Source of the DNA: Nelumbo lutea
Lineage: Eukaryota > Streptophyta > Magnoliopsida > Proteales > Nelumbonaceae
Assembly (NCBI GenBank): GCA_022828595.1
Contig: JAKGHH010000003.1
Span: 57,277,759 to 57,341,758, forward strand
Length of the DNA: 64,000 bases
Reading direction: 5' to 3'
In this document: one piece after another, positions 33,561 through 46,899 of the stretch
Layout of the letters: every line of letters starts with the position of its first letter
Numbering within the stretch: the stretch's first letter is position 1
Made by a program: the position numbers and the translations under genes
The notes under the pieces: generated by a model
What the model saw: only the letters and a program-made list of their open reading frames with translations
Database searches by the model: none
Told to the model about the DNA's origin: nothing

Positions 33561-36500
33561 CACACCATCTGCAGTATGCTGGAACTCCAATCCTAAGTAA
33601 TGGGCAACACGGGCTTTTTTTATCTTTTATCTTTTGTACAGTCAAGACCCCATGCGACACGCGGGCTTTTTTTATGAGCAAAATTGAAGATGGAGTTCTA
33701 TGACATTTCCAATTAAATGGTGTCCATCTAAGTTCAATTCAAGTTCTCTAAATAAATTTGTATTATTTTTTGTATCTTAATGCTATTTTTTATTAATTTT
33801 TTGAAAAAATATTTTTATTGGTTTATTATTATTTTTGTATTATTTTTAGATAAAATTATAAAAATCATCATCTTATAACAATTCTATAAACCAGCTTTGT
33901 GCTTGACCTAACAAAGGCCTACCCCATAGTTTTGAGAAAAAAGTGCAAATACCTCCTTTCCCTTGACTCTTCAGTAACAAAAATATTGAAATTATCAAAA
34001 TACCCTTATCATTGTCAATGCATTATCATACATAACTTAAAGTTTCAACTTTACCTACCACTAATTTATTTTTCTAGACAACTTTCAAAGAATAATTACA
34101 TTTTTTGGACAAATGTAAAAAGGCTGAAGTGAAGTAAAATTAATGCATTACATCAACATTTTTTAATTTGGAATCCTTACTAAAGGTATTTACACCTTTT
34201 TTCAAAACAGTAGGGGAGATTTTTGTTAGGGTCAAAACACTTGGGAGTATCATAGGATTGTTAGAAAACCCAAGGAGGGATTTATAATTTTCTTATTTTA
34301 AATGGAATTTAAATTGGTTTTAAAATAATTAAACTATGTTTAAAACTAATACTGATTATTAATTTTTTAAATTAGAAAATTTTGAATTTATTTAAGTATA
34401 TTACGTTTCTATTAAATTTAAATTCCTTATGAAATTTAATTAACTATATAATTTTTTATTTAATTAACTATATTAATTTTTTATTTAAGTATCTTATTCC
34501 TTTTATTAATTAATTTCTTTTTATTATATTGATAAAAATACTTTTTATTAGTAAAAATAATTAATAATTGTTATTATTTTGTTTAAGTAACTTACTAAAT
34601 TATTTTTATTATGGTTAATTAATTTTTATTATTTTCATATGAAATCAAACGGATTATAATTTTAAATGGAAGTAGATTATTTGGTGCCTAATATATTATT
34701 GGATATCTCAATTTCAATGAATATATCATTGGTTTAGGGCAAGATAGATAGATAGATAAATAGATAAAGTTAATGAATTTTATGCAATTTAATGGAGTAA
34801 TGGAGATGAGAGAGAATTAGTGGCATGAGTTATTAAAGGAGATGGTTAATGGCATAATTAATGATGTTAATGAGGAGTGTTAAAAGTCTTAAAAGTGATT
34901 GGTAACTCATGTTATTTTAATCAATTTTAAAATTAAAAAATTAAAAAAAAACCAGAAAAAAGATATGTGCCTTTGAGAAGAAACCAGAAAAAAAGATAAG
35001 TAGTTTGACAATAAACCATAGAGGATGAAAGTGCCAACTTGGCAGATTGCATTTTAATATATAGATATAGATGGAATGAGGTATGCTTGGGATCCCTTTA
35101 TTTCAATATCAAATCTAAAAGAACCTTAATAAAGAAAAACATCACAAAATAGGAAAGCATTAGAGAAGACAAAGATATATATTGGTTTAGTCTCGCCTAT
35201 ATCAGAGAGACATGTTCTTCACTAGCTATGCCAAAGAATGAGATGCTAATATAAGATATTGGGAGAATGACGGTTCAGCCCAGGGTCAGAATTTTTAGGC
35301 CCAAAGTACAGTTGAGGTGGGTGTCAAACTGGAATTGATGTCAAATCACGGGCTGGCATTGGTGTATAGAGTAGGGGTTTTTGACATTTTGAATGTTTAT
35401 ACCTCTGCATTGGAATTCAGAAATCTGCATTGGGCTTGTCTGTACTTTTCTAAAAGATATTTTTGTATGTCATTCTCCCTTCTCTCTCTCTCAAAATACT
35501 AGAATAATAAATATTTTATTCTTGTGCAAAAAGTACTGTGAAAAACACTTTTTTTTCTCTCCACATGTAAAATTATGTCTTTTGGTAATTACCATATTTA
35601 TACCCTTTTAATATAGACAAAAAAAATGCTGACTTTTATAACAAAACCATATATATATATATATATATATATGTAACACCACAATGACTTTCCTTTTGGC
35701 ATGATTATAATGTACACAACTAAACACAAAAAACAACAATCTTCACCTTATTTTGTAGTTACCTTGAAGGTTTCTTGTTGATGTCTCCAAGGATGCAACT
35801 TGGGCAGGCTTGGATTAAGCAATTGAAGGAGACTATTGCTATGTTATTTTCTTGGTGTATGAAAAATAATAGGAATGTAGAATGACTATGTACCAAACTT
35901 CAACATCAATATATTAACATGGGCATTTATGAATAGGAGTGCATGTAGGGTTGAGTTAGGTTAGGTTAAGGTCAACCTTACCCAACCCATTCTAAGCCCC
36001 CAACCTTAGGGGGTGCACATGGTTTGGTTAACTGAACCAATTTTTTTATTTTTTATTTTTAAACTAAACCAGTCCTTCGATTTTTGTAAAATCTCTAGCC
36101 AAAATCAAATAACTGGTTGGTTGGTTTGGCTCTTCTATTTTTTTTTTTTTATATTTATAATCAATGATTAAAGTATTGATATCGAGAATTATATCAGACA
36201 ACTCAGATACAAATACAATTTGGAAACACATGCATATGGGTGAAAGATATGAAAATTCTTGGATATACTAGGGAAATGCATACAAATTACTTAAATACGT
36301 TAATAACACTAAATCTAAAGCTGAATTCACTATGAATAAGGTATAAATACATGAGAAATGCACACTTCAATAGATTATATGAAGAGAAACATTAAAATCA
36401 ACAATACCGGGACTTTGGAATATGTACATATCATACAATAATTATCACTCTATTTCAGCTTTTATAATTATAATTTTTAATGTTTATTAATTTTTGGGAA

Positions 36501-36942
36501 AATTTTTATTTAGTATAGTTATATAAATAATCTTTATTTTTCAAAATAATAAGTATTTTTATTTTTAACAACAATTGTTTATTTTACATATAATTTTAAA
36601 ATAAATGATATAAATCATTTAAGGTAGATATAATAAAATAAATTATTATTATTATAATTTTCAGTTTTTATTAAAATTTTGGGGAAACTTAACTCTTAAA
36701 TTATTTGGTTCAGTTTTTATAATTATAATTTAAAATTTTATTAAATTTTTGGGAACTTTTATTTATTTAGAATTTTTATATAAATAATAACTATATTTTT
36801 CAGATAATAAATATGTTTTCAATTTTAGCATATAACTTATATGTAAAATAAAACATATAAATCATTTAAGATAAATAAAATAAATTAATTTTTATAAATT
36901 TCAGTTCTTATTAAATTTTTGAGGAAAATTAAATCTTAAATC
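33561..36942. other. AT-rich intergenic DNA, no gene recognised
   Basis: Long AT-rich spacer with TA microsatellites (35,648-35,672), GATA repeats (34,745-34,765) and a GGTTGAGTTAGG/CCAACC patch (35,940-36,000) like those near 2.2 and 38.3 kb. No coding sequence was recognised. Confidence 0.5.
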
Positions 36943-37176
36943 AAGGTTTGAATATGTCATAAAATTAGGGTCCAATACGCTTTTGTATCAGTGAGTGTTG
37001 AACCGTATCCATAGATACAATGCGATACATACCATTACAATGGCATATTGTGCTAATATGCACAACTAACAGGATATACACAATGTCGTAGCATATCCTT
37101 TGCCGATGAGGATGGATATGAATAACGAATACAATATGCCTTGTATGAGATGAATCGTATTGATACTTTAAACCTT
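36943..37176. mobile_element. MITE-like element, AAGGTTYRAA family, copy 1
   Basis: Left end AAGGTTTGAATATG and right end GATACTTTAAACCTT are inverted copies 234 bp apart. The interior is rich in GATACRATAC-type motifs shared with the copy at 51,911-52,152. Confidence 0.55.
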
Positions 37177-37597
37177 GTTTATAATACATATTATAATATA
37201 TATATATATATATATATAATATTATAAATAATATTTTTAACCCAATATTTTATAGGGGAGGATGTAGCCCATCTTGTCCCAAACCCTAATCCATTGTGCT
37301 CACTGCACTTAGAAAAATAAAAAACCCAAAGCCTATTTACAACGAAGTCTAGGAAGACGTAAAGCACCATAAAACATATGACATGGAAAATAATTGTTGT
37401 AATCAAAATGGAGACTTTCAAAGGCATCACAAGCTAAATTTGCTAGACTATATTTGCTCCTGCATTCCCTTCACGAAGAATTGAGAGAATTCAATTTGCT
37501 TGTCAACCGCTAACTCTGTGATGTCGTCGATCCAGGAAAAGATGGTCGAAGGGGGTGGGGAGGAGCCTGAAAGGCAAGGACCTGCATTACCATGGTA
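37177..37597. other. spacer
   Basis: TA microsatellite at about 37,195-37,216, then sequence with no recognised gene. Confidence 0.4.
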
Positions 37598-37893
37598 ATC
37601 AAAACTGAAGTGGACCAGATGGTTGGACTGGAAAAACTGGGAATCGGTCAGGTAATCGGTTTCATTTTACCCCAGAACCGTTATTTTGCCAAAAACCATT
37701 GATTTGGTCAGTAAATCGCTGATTCAAGTGGTTGAACCATTAGAACCATCCAATAATTTTGACCGTTTTTATTTTTTTTAATTTTTTAATTTTTTTGCCA
37801 GAATGGGCCCGTCTATTCGGTTTGAATGATCAAACAGTTTGACCCAAGAACCAAACCCCTAACCATTCATTATCTGGTTTGATTTTAAAAACC
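37598..37893 (+). mobile_element. MITE-like element, GTTTTNAAAAC family, copy 1
   Basis: About 296 bp. Shared landmarks with 49,058-49,332 in the same order: GGAAAAACTGGGAATC, a CATTGATTTGGTCAGTAAA-type block, a poly-T core, and a right end TTTTAAAAACC. The left end (AAAACTGAAGTGGACC) is the inverse of the right end in outline. Confidence 0.5.
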
Positions 37894-39848
37894 TTGTGTA
37901 TTACTACTACCTTGGAATCGCAATAAACAATGAGTCTCGAGATGCCCGGAGACTTGGCATAGAAAATAGCAGCACGGTTTACTCTTTTCTCAGCCACAAT
38001 GTTGGTTGTAAAACTACAGAGGCAAAAATAAATTGCCCATGTTCATTTCAATATATTATATTATAAATAATATATAATATATATTAAAAATAATATATAT
38101 ATACACCAGTTGATTCAGTTAACTGTCAGTTTTTTAGATTAATTGAGACGAAATTAGTACCTTTAGTTTTTGAAAACTATTGAACCAAAACCAAATTGAT
38201 TAGTTCAATTAACGGACTTTTGGTTTTTCAGTTTTTGATGAGCACCACTCCTCTAAACAACCCTAATATTAACCCAACCTAAAATCCCTAATCCATACCA
38301 ACCCGACGTTAACTTTGAGTTAGGTTGGGCTCAAGTTGGGACCAGCCTAACCTCTTAAAATCTCATAAAATTAATATCTTAATTTTTGTTAGCCTTGGAA
38401 TAAAAGAACTAAACTCAACTTTCACAACCATATATTAACCATATTTTTTATTGGTATTTGTTTGTTTGATGTTTTTATTAGTTATTTAGTATAAATCTGA
38501 AAAGAAAAAATGGAATGCTTCAAATGGTTGTTTTTTTGGTAAACATGTTCCAAATAATTAGAGTATTATGAATTATATGATAGGCTTCCTATAAAATCAA
38601 GAAATCAGCAATAATAAAACATAAAATTATGGATTGAAAATCACTAATGACAATTAGCTAGATCAAACCGGTAATTTGATACATCATGAGAAAGAAAATT
38701 ATAAGAAAACAAAACATGCAAAATAAATAAATGAAAAAAAAACAATACTTATAAATCCATAGCCGGATCATATATAATATAAAATATTATATGATATAAG
38801 TTTTATTATATAAAACTTAATTAGTAACCTAGGCTCAAAATTCGATCCATGATCACCCTTAGGGATGAATTTAGAGAGGCCAAAGTACAGCAGAGGTTAA
38901 AGAATTTGTTAGAAAAAAACAGAGGTGATTTAAGTATTTTACCAAAAACAGTAAAATGCACTATCCCTACACTCCATCATGGAATCTTCAATTTAGTATA
39001 TTTTGATGTATACACAACCAATATGAACTTCTCTTCATAAATAGTCATTGTACAACAATCTGTTGAAAGTATATTTTTATATCATAGAATAAAATTTAGA
39101 AACTTTATTCCCAATTCTGAAAATCTTTAGTAAGCTAGATTGATCAAGTTTACTAAAAGGAATAATCAAGTTGTTTTCTTATCTCATGGTAAGATCTTGA
39201 ATAAAATTCTGATCCCACAATTAAGTAGGGGGTTATTCTTTTAATTGGAGCTAATTATGTCTTATTGAGAAGAAGCAAAGGAATTACTCCCTATACTTTG
39301 GAAGCTCAAGAAAAGTTGAGACTTTACTAGTTAATGTTGAAGGAATATTCGTAAGGGGTGACTAAGCCTTCTTTTCAATTAAAGTAGACGTTTTCTTTTC
39401 TTAAGGAATCTTAAGATCTTCTAGTCATCTTTTCTATACCAATATAAATTGAAGGAGATTAATTTTCCTATGTCCTTTTCAGGATATTGTGAATGGGGGC
39501 ATATCTAGAGAATGCGAAAGAGAACTGCAGATTCATTGATCATAGTCATAAACATCTTCTTTGGGCAAATTGGAAGCTCTCTCCTAAGAGATTTAAGTGA
39601 GACAATAACAAATCCAATTTAATTGTTTCTCTTTTAGATTTTAAACCATACATTAGGGGAAATGGCCGCTTGTCATTGGCAGCATTAACAACAAAATTTC
39701 ATCTTATGACCATAACATTGTACGTTCAAAGACTATACAAATCAAAGCCACTCTTTTTCAAGGACATGAAAATTTAAAGAAACAATATCTGACAAGACCA
39801 AGAAGAAATAGATAGAAGAAGAGAGGAAGATATGGGTCCCAAGCATTA
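37894..39848. other. intergenic DNA downstream of CESA4
   Basis: AT-rich spacer holding a TA-rich patch at 38,050-38,105 and a CCCAACC/GGTTGGG patch at 38,270-38,350. No gene recognised. The stretch nearest 39,848 should carry the CESA4 3' UTR and polyadenylation site. Confidence 0.45.
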
Positions 39849-42800
39849 TTAGCACTCCACTCCACATTGTCTAAGAATTGGGCCTGTCTGCTTAGGCAAG
39901 AAAGGATCAATCCGCACCCAAACCAAGGAGAAGATTGATGCAAGAAGAATTGACCAGAGCACTACAATGGTAGGTGTTCTGTTCTGCCTTCCCATTAGTC
40001 CTTTGAGGAAGGGATAGAGATGAACAATGACCCAAAAGGCAAAAAATAGCTTCCCAAATAGGGGGCCCCATGAGCCATAACCATTGTTAATGGCATCCGA
40101 TACTCCAGCAACAACTCCAACCATGTTCAAGATAATCAGTGTTGTAGGAGGAATGAGAAGTGTAGTCCATTTGAAGAGGTACAGTTCACCAAACTCTGCA
40201 TCATCTGCAGCCTTTGAAGTTACAGTGAAGTTGGTGTCAACTCCTGCAAGAACTTTAAGAAGGCCTTGGAAGACGGCAAAAAGATGAGCTGAGACACCTC
40301 CTATCACCCAGAATTGTTCATTGCGCCACCAATCCTGAATGCTAACACCGCTCCATCGGAGCTCAAGCACACCAGTGGCTATGATGGACAAGAAGAGGGC
40401 GATGAACCATATGCTAGCAAGATTATTCAGCTGTAAATCATGGAATCTGGTTAGAATGGTAATGATGATTTCAACCCCTATATATATAATAGAATTTCTC
40501 CAAAAGAGATAACTAGTTTTAGTAGACTGGAAATATGTTCTAACATTACTTACAGTGGGAATGATGAACTTTCCAGTGAGAAGACAGACAGCAGGAATGG
40601 TGCAATAGGCAAGCAAAGGAATGGAAGTTAAAGGGTAAACAATGGTGTTAGTATAGGCCAGCCTCTCTAACCATTTTAGTTTTCCTCCATAGCCATACCA
40701 TAGAGGGCAATGCCGACTAAGGAATATCTCAACTGATCCAAGAGCCCACCTGAGAACTTGGTGCAGACGATCTGAAAGATTTATAGGAGCCGAACCTTTA
40801 AATGCAGCTAGTTTAGGAATACAATACACTGACTTCCATCCTCTGCAGTGCATCTTGAATCCTGTCAATATGTCTTCTGTGACTGAGCCATAAATCCATC
40901 CTATCTGTGAAGAAGAAAAATCACAAGCTAACCTCTTAGTAGGAATTACAAACTCTACCAAAGCATGATCATATCATCTTATAGAGCTAGTTTTATAGAA
41001 ATTGACATATGATTGATCAATCCACTAGATTGGATTCTGATCATATTTTGGTCTTAAGAACTAAATGATCCATAACATTTGGAGTCCTAAAGATAAACAG
41101 TACACACCTCTTTTCCCCATTCAGTTTTCTCTTCATAGCCACAGCTAATAACATGAATAGCCTCCTTAATGAGGGTTGTGTTGTTGGTACCCTCAGGAAG
41201 ACCACCTTCTTCCATAAGTGTTGAAGCAATGAAGACAGGTGACTGTCCAAACCTCTTCTCAAAGTTTTTCTGAGACATGAGAGATGATTTCTCTAGCTCA
41301 TCGTATCCTTCGAGCCCTTCTTCAATCTCTTCAAGATCAAAGATAGGGGCAGAGCCTTTCTTGGAATAGTTCTTTGTCATCGTTTTCTTCTTCTTGCTGT
41401 AAAACCCTCCAAACAAACTTCTTTCTCCCTTCTTTGACTTGAACTTTTTCCTTGATCCACCACAACAACAGCAACACCAAGAAGGCCAGCAATCACAAGT
41501 CATCTTTGGTCTTTTTTCAGACACTGGCGGGTCATAGCCATACAATGCTTGCCTGTTGAAGACACAACCAGTTCCAACATAGACTGGTCCTTGAATCCCA
41601 TCCAAGCCTTTCATGTTGATCTACAACAAAAAGCAAACACTCGGTGCATTATTTTCTTATGAGAGCTTGATCACTTCCAAGGACTACAAATCCATTGATT
41701 AATAAGCTAGTATTTGTCTCAAGTTGCATGGATTTGTTTTCAACTCAAATTCTTATTTCTTTGTTGGATAGATCGGTAGAGTTTCTAGTGGCCAAGAAAA
41801 AAAAGGTAGTAGGCCAACTTACATCAAAGAACACTATATTGCGATTAGCGTATCTATCATGGCGATCAATACCGTCGAACCTCTGTGGAAACTGGACATA
41901 ACATAGCTTCTTTCCAAGCTGAGGATCCATCAGAAAGCACATGGCTTCCCTTACAGCCTTGCTGTTGTTGATGTAGTGGTCACAATCCAGGTTCAACATA
42001 AAGGGTGCATTTGTTAGCACTGCAGAGACTCGCACCTAGTATTTGTATAAAACAATGCCATAACACAACAAACTTCTGCATCAGTACCCAAGGACCTTCT
42101 GTTAATAATTCACACAACGAACTCAGAGAACCCACTCACCAAAGCATTCATGGCACCAGCTTTCTTGTGGTGTTGATATCCAGGGCGTTTCTCTCGTGAG
42201 ACATACACCAGTCGAGGCAGCTCCTTGCCTTCCACATCTAGTGCACCTTGACTTCCCAAATAAACCTACAAAGTTATTAATTAGCAATGCAATTGCATCA
42301 ATTCCAATGGTTTAAATTCTCAAGTGACATAGAAAGATTAAAATCAAAGAAAACTCTTTCAAATGAAACCTGAATCATGCCAGGATGATCTCTTGTATTG
42401 TTGCCAGGCCACGGTGTTCCATCTTGCATGACCCAACCTTCTTCTGGTTTCTTCTGTGCCTTTGCCACTAGTGCATTAATCCTCACCTTGAACTCCTCAT
42501 ATTCCCTCTGAAAATTCAACACCACAACAAACAACCACTCATGACAACCCAACCTAACAAAAATAAATAAAAAGCTTAAGCTTGAGCCTAGCTCCTCCTA
42601 GAGAGCTAGACAATTGAGACAATACGTAGCCAGATTGTGAATGATCTTCTCATAACAAGTAGTCCCAATAAGCCAGATTTGAACCTAGTTGGGGTTTTGA
42701 CTTTTGCAGCCAGAAGTCAATTAGCCCAAAAACCAATGATCAATCAACCAAGCCTTGGGTTGGGTGGGCTTGACCTGTTCAAGTATGGATTCATTGGTCC

Positions 42801-43576
42801 CCTGCTAGAGCCTAGAGGTGATTGATAAGGGCCTGGGCCTGGGCCCGGCCCAAATCATCTAGTAATCGTTACAGATTGCTTGCTTACTTTCATAGCTCTA
42901 CGTTCTTTCACAAAGGTTGGCTGGACCTTGTCCTTCAAGTAGTCAATCTTTTGAGAGAAGTAGAACTCAGGAGCCCGTGGTTCAATGTTGTATTTCTTGC
43001 AGAATGGTACCCATCTCCTCGCAAATTCCGCAGTTTCTGATAATGTGTCGAAGAGAAGCATTGAAGCACCATCATCAGACACATAGCAACTCACCTTCTC
43101 CACCGGATAGTCCACAGAGAGGATGGATAGGACTGTGTTAGCTGTTATGATGGGTGGTTCCTTAAGTGGATCAACAGTACTCACAAAGACATCAACGGGA
43201 GAAAGACGATTGGGCTCGCCTTCTCGCTCGAACCGCAAGGAAAGGCGGTCTAGGTACGTTTCACGGGTAATGGGGAACCACTTGGGGAACTGATCTAGTA
43301 TCCATGATAAGGCGAACCATATCTCACAGATTACAGAGATGAGCCACAGTGGGTAAGCATCATTTGCTGGGGTCAAGATACGAAACCGCAAGAAGAAGCA
43401 GAGTACAATGAGCCTCAGGACAATCACTATGCGGTAGGGGTTGATTTTGCTGGACGGAATTGGGACTTTCCTCCACAATGGTTGCCGGGCTTCAGCCATC
43501 CTGGTGGACACAAGGAATATCCAATTCAATTCAATTTGCAAGGCAAAAATAGATTTGTCTATATCCCTATCCCTCT

Positions 43577-43616
<40 letters not shown>

Positions 43617-44748
43617 TTAAAATTAAATTTTATATGGTCAAGAATATAAATGTATATAGGAGTGCAACTTGGGTGAGGCCAAACCGAGTCTGAACTGACC
43701 CAACCCAAAATTTCATATGGTCTGGGATTGAGTTTTTTGTTATCAGACTGGGCCAAGGCCCAACCTGAGCCCAACAGGACTACACAGATACAATAGTTTA
43801 GATAAGTTTCTGGCATTAGGCCCAAGTTTCAGTTTCGGGCCTACGCTGGCATTAAACAGGGCCAACGTGACCAAGTTGCACCCTAGTGAATCGAGAATTC
43901 GAGATAAAATCAAGTAAGATCTGAATCTGATTTGATTTATAAATGGATCGAATTTCCAATACTTTCTGGTTATCATATTCAAAGGCGATATAAATGAATC
44001 AAATTTGATAAATTTGAATCAGATTATCAGATTAAATCGGATCCATTTGCAGCCCTACCCATATGATTAAGATATACATGCAGAAACCCGCATAAACAAT
44101 GAAGAACAATGAAGAAATTCTTACAGAATGTCGTCTTCATCGTCCTTGTCATTCCCTCCATCATCTTTGCTCACCAAACCTCTCTTTTCTTGCTTGGCTT
44201 TCCACTTGTTTACCCTCTCTTTCCATTCCGCATTATTGAAATCCTTCTCTCCTTCAAAATCCTTTCCAACAACTACAAAACAACAATAGAAATCCTGCAA
44301 TTAATTGTACTGGCTGAAGAACTTACTATATCAAATTTTGAATTTACTTACCACTTCCAGCAATGGAAGAGAAACCCTGCCCATTGGGTTGCCATTGTTG
44401 TGGATTGTAGTCCCCATTTTCCTGCAAACGGAGATCTCTAGTTAATTACGACTCAATTTCCGTTGTTCTTTTAGCTTGATTATACTAGAAAACTCGATCG
44501 ACAAGCTTATTACCAATAGTAAGGTTAGAGATTAGTTTTTAATAAACCGGTTTCAGTTTTCAGATTTTACAATAAGTGGGTTTTATTTACCGAGGGATTA
44601 ACGACATGATGACGATCTGGGGTGTCTCGGTTATTCTTAATCTGAAATTCATCTTCGAAGTCATCAGCATCGCCATTGCTTTCATCGTCTCCCACAACTC
44701 TAGGACAACCTACAACAACAAGAGTTAATTAATTTAGAAGAAGAAGAA

Positions 44749-44779
<31 letters not shown>

Positions 44780-45162
44780 AAGAACCTTTATGACGTTTAT
44801 AACGAGTGTTGCACTGAGGACAGCACTGGCTCCCTTCACTCCTCTCGTACTCATAGCAAGGCCTGCACACCGGGAATCCACACTCGTGGCAGGCCACGAA
44901 CAACTCCCCATTCTCTTTTAATCCGATCTCGTCGCCACAAACTCGGCAGATTTTCGAGACTGACTGGCGTATGGCCGGCCGAGGCTGCCGAATTATGCAT
45001 GAACACGACAATGCAAATGAGATGAAGATATCCGAATACAGATCACAGAGACTGAAAAGATTATCAGTGAAAGATCGAATTAAATACAACGCGCACCTCT
45101 TCAACACCATGCATTGCATGGAGCTCATTCCTCTGGTGAGAACCGGCGATTAGGCCGGTCAT
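39849..45162 (-). CDS. CESA4: cellulose synthase A catalytic subunit, CESA4/IRX5 class
   Basis: Twelve exons on the minus strand: 45162-45097, 44984-44786, 44709-44591, 44421-44352, 44272-44125, 43500-42888, 42507-42370, 42265-42140, 42035-41823, 41620-41108, 40904-40554, 40430-39849. All junctions are GT-AG and in frame; total 1,045 aa, the normal size. The N-terminal RING-type zinc finger has Cys35/38, 54/57, 62/65 and 77/80. Two membrane helices follow near 220-270. The GT2 catalytic loop carries DDG (343-344), DCD (510-512), TED (744-746) and QVLRW (784-788), and six C-terminal helices follow. The protein polymerises UDP-glucose into beta-1,4-glucan in plasma-membrane rosettes. The CESA4 class works with CESA7 and CESA8 in secondary walls of xylem and fibres. 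Class assignment rests on [20 protein letters not shown] and the C-terminus [12 protein letters not shown]. Oddities: KLAA replaces the usual KRPA at 766-769, and a GAA repeat abuts the exon-2 donor. The ATG precedes [13 protein letters not shown], typical for the class. Confidence 0.96.
43578..43612. repeat. TA microsatellite in CESA4 intron 5
   Basis: A run of about 16 TA dinucleotides about 80 bases downstream of exon 6's acceptor in genomic coordinates, inside intron 5. Confidence 0.8.
43657..43885. mobile_element. MITE-like insertion in CESA4 intron 5
   Basis: Left end TAGGAGTGCAACTTGG and right end CCAAGTTGCACCCTA are inverted copies 229 bp apart, inside the 624-bp intron 5. The ends resemble the hAT-type MITE at 49,623-49,744. 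No target duplication is visible. Confidence 0.5.
44736..44784. repeat. GAA/TTC microsatellite at the CESA4 intron 2 donor
   Basis: An almost pure GAA run, TTC on the coding strand, fills most of the 76-bp intron 2 and starts directly at the donor, giving AAAG|GTTCTTCTT. If the intron were kept, it would read as poly-serine. Confidence 0.85.
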
Positions 45163-45700
45163 GGTGTGCAAACGTGAAGCAGAGGCTGAAGAGAATGTGA
45201 AGGCGAGAGTCCTGTCTCCTAAGCGGAAGAGAGAGACGGAAGAGATCTTTTTTATGGGTGGTGAAATGTAAGAAATCTTGTTTCTTTCTTTACCAACCGT
45301 GAGTTGAGACGTCCCAAGTTGAGTCGAGGAGACGTTAATAGGATGGACTAACACCTAGCTTCGACTCTAAGCCAGGGGTTGGGTGCTTGGAGAGTTGGAC
45401 CTAACGCTCTTCTGTTCTGCATTTCAATTCCACGCATCCTGACCCCCAAAGCCAAAGGCCCACAAACGGCAAACTCAGACCAAGAGCTTCTGGGTTTTAT
45501 TTATACCAAATATGGTTGCTAGAGAGAGATTGAACATCCACCAAATGGTGTTTGTTTCTTCAACTCCAATTTATCCTGTAAATAATGTTTTTTGTTTGAA
45601 GAAACCCTCAATTTTTATTAAGATTATAGATAATATTTCCATAACTATATTATACATATTTTAGGATATGTTTATATATAGCATAAATATTATATGTATG

Positions 45701-45738
<38 letters not shown>

Positions 45739-45831
45739 TTATTATATAATTTATATTAAATTCTCAGGCCAGGCCAGACCGGCCCGGCAATGTGAGCCCA
45801 AGCAGAAAGGTTCAATCTTACCACAGGCACT
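45163..45831 (-). other. CESA4 upstream region and spacer
   Basis: The 5' leader and probable promoter of CESA4 (minus strand) lie here. The first 150 bp upstream of the ATG are purine/pyrimidine mixed; a TA microsatellite sits at 45,708-45,731. No firm TATA box was chosen. Confidence 0.35.
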
Positions 45832-46217
45832 GTTTTAAAAGGCTTAAGCCTTGAGACGTGAGGTGTATGCCTTAGGAGAGATGCACAGATTTTGTCTATG
45901 TGAGGCTTAAGCCTTTACCAAAAATGAGGTGTAAGCCTCAAGCCTCAAGGCATGAGGCATACAAAGGCGCATGCCTCAAATATCAATGATTAATTAGTGA
46001 TTTAATGTAAAAATATATATTTTTATAATTTAAAACATATAAATAAATACTTCAATAATTATGGACCAAATAAAAAAGTAAAGTGAAAAATTAATAAGGC
46101 AAATCAATCACTCTATTAGCTTTTCTTAGTGTTTTAAGATAGTTCAATACAAAAAGGATTAATCAAGTTCTTAGTTTCTTTTAAATAAATCAAATGGGAT
46201 TATTATTATTATTATTA

Positions 46218-46248
<31 letters not shown>

Positions 46249-46596
46249 CACCATCATCATCATCATTATTTACATAGATCAAATCAACAAAGTTATTTCC
46301 TTTCTTCTAAATTATTTTTTTACATGAAATATAAAATGTTTATTAATTGTTAATTGATTAATTATTATTTTATTTAATGCTTAAATACCAAAACTTATTG
46401 CTTATAAACATCTATTTTATAGATATGTGTACCTTCTATCATGTTAATTTAGTATATTATAACTTCTTTTCATAAATTTACAAATTTAATTTTTTTTTTC
46501 TTAAACTTTGAAGCTTATGCCTTAAAATCCCTTGAAGCTTAGGTCTCAGCTTTTTGGGTCATTACACCTCAACAAAGCCTTTAGCTTTTTTAAAAC
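45832..46596. mobile_element. MITE-like element, copy 2 (GTTTTAAAAGGC family)
   Basis: About 765 bp, starting GTTTTAAAAGGCTTAAGCC and ending CTTTTTTAAAAC, in inverted orientation to 1,409-2,067. Both share an ATTATTATTATTATTGTTATTATT microsatellite core (46,200-46,248), TACATGAAATATAAAATG-like and GCATAAGC-like blocks, and TGGGTCATTACACCTCAAC near one end. Confidence 0.65.
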
Positions 46597-46899
46597 CTTG
46601 ACCACACGGGCAAGTTGTTGTATACTAGACTACTAATAATAGATGTAGCTACTAGGATAATATGCGATTAGTAACTTAATTAATTGATGCATATGAGACC
46701 TGATCCGCTCACAACAAAAAAATGTTCTAACGTGATTTGTGTCGCCACATCCACGGTGGATCCTAATCTTATGATGGTTCCAGTTTTATGGTGAGATATG
46801 TGAACACATATCATTATGTTAGGACCATATATGTTGGCACAATTTTTGTTGTGAACATATCCCATGCAACTTGGTGCATAGTGGGAGCCCAGATCTACT

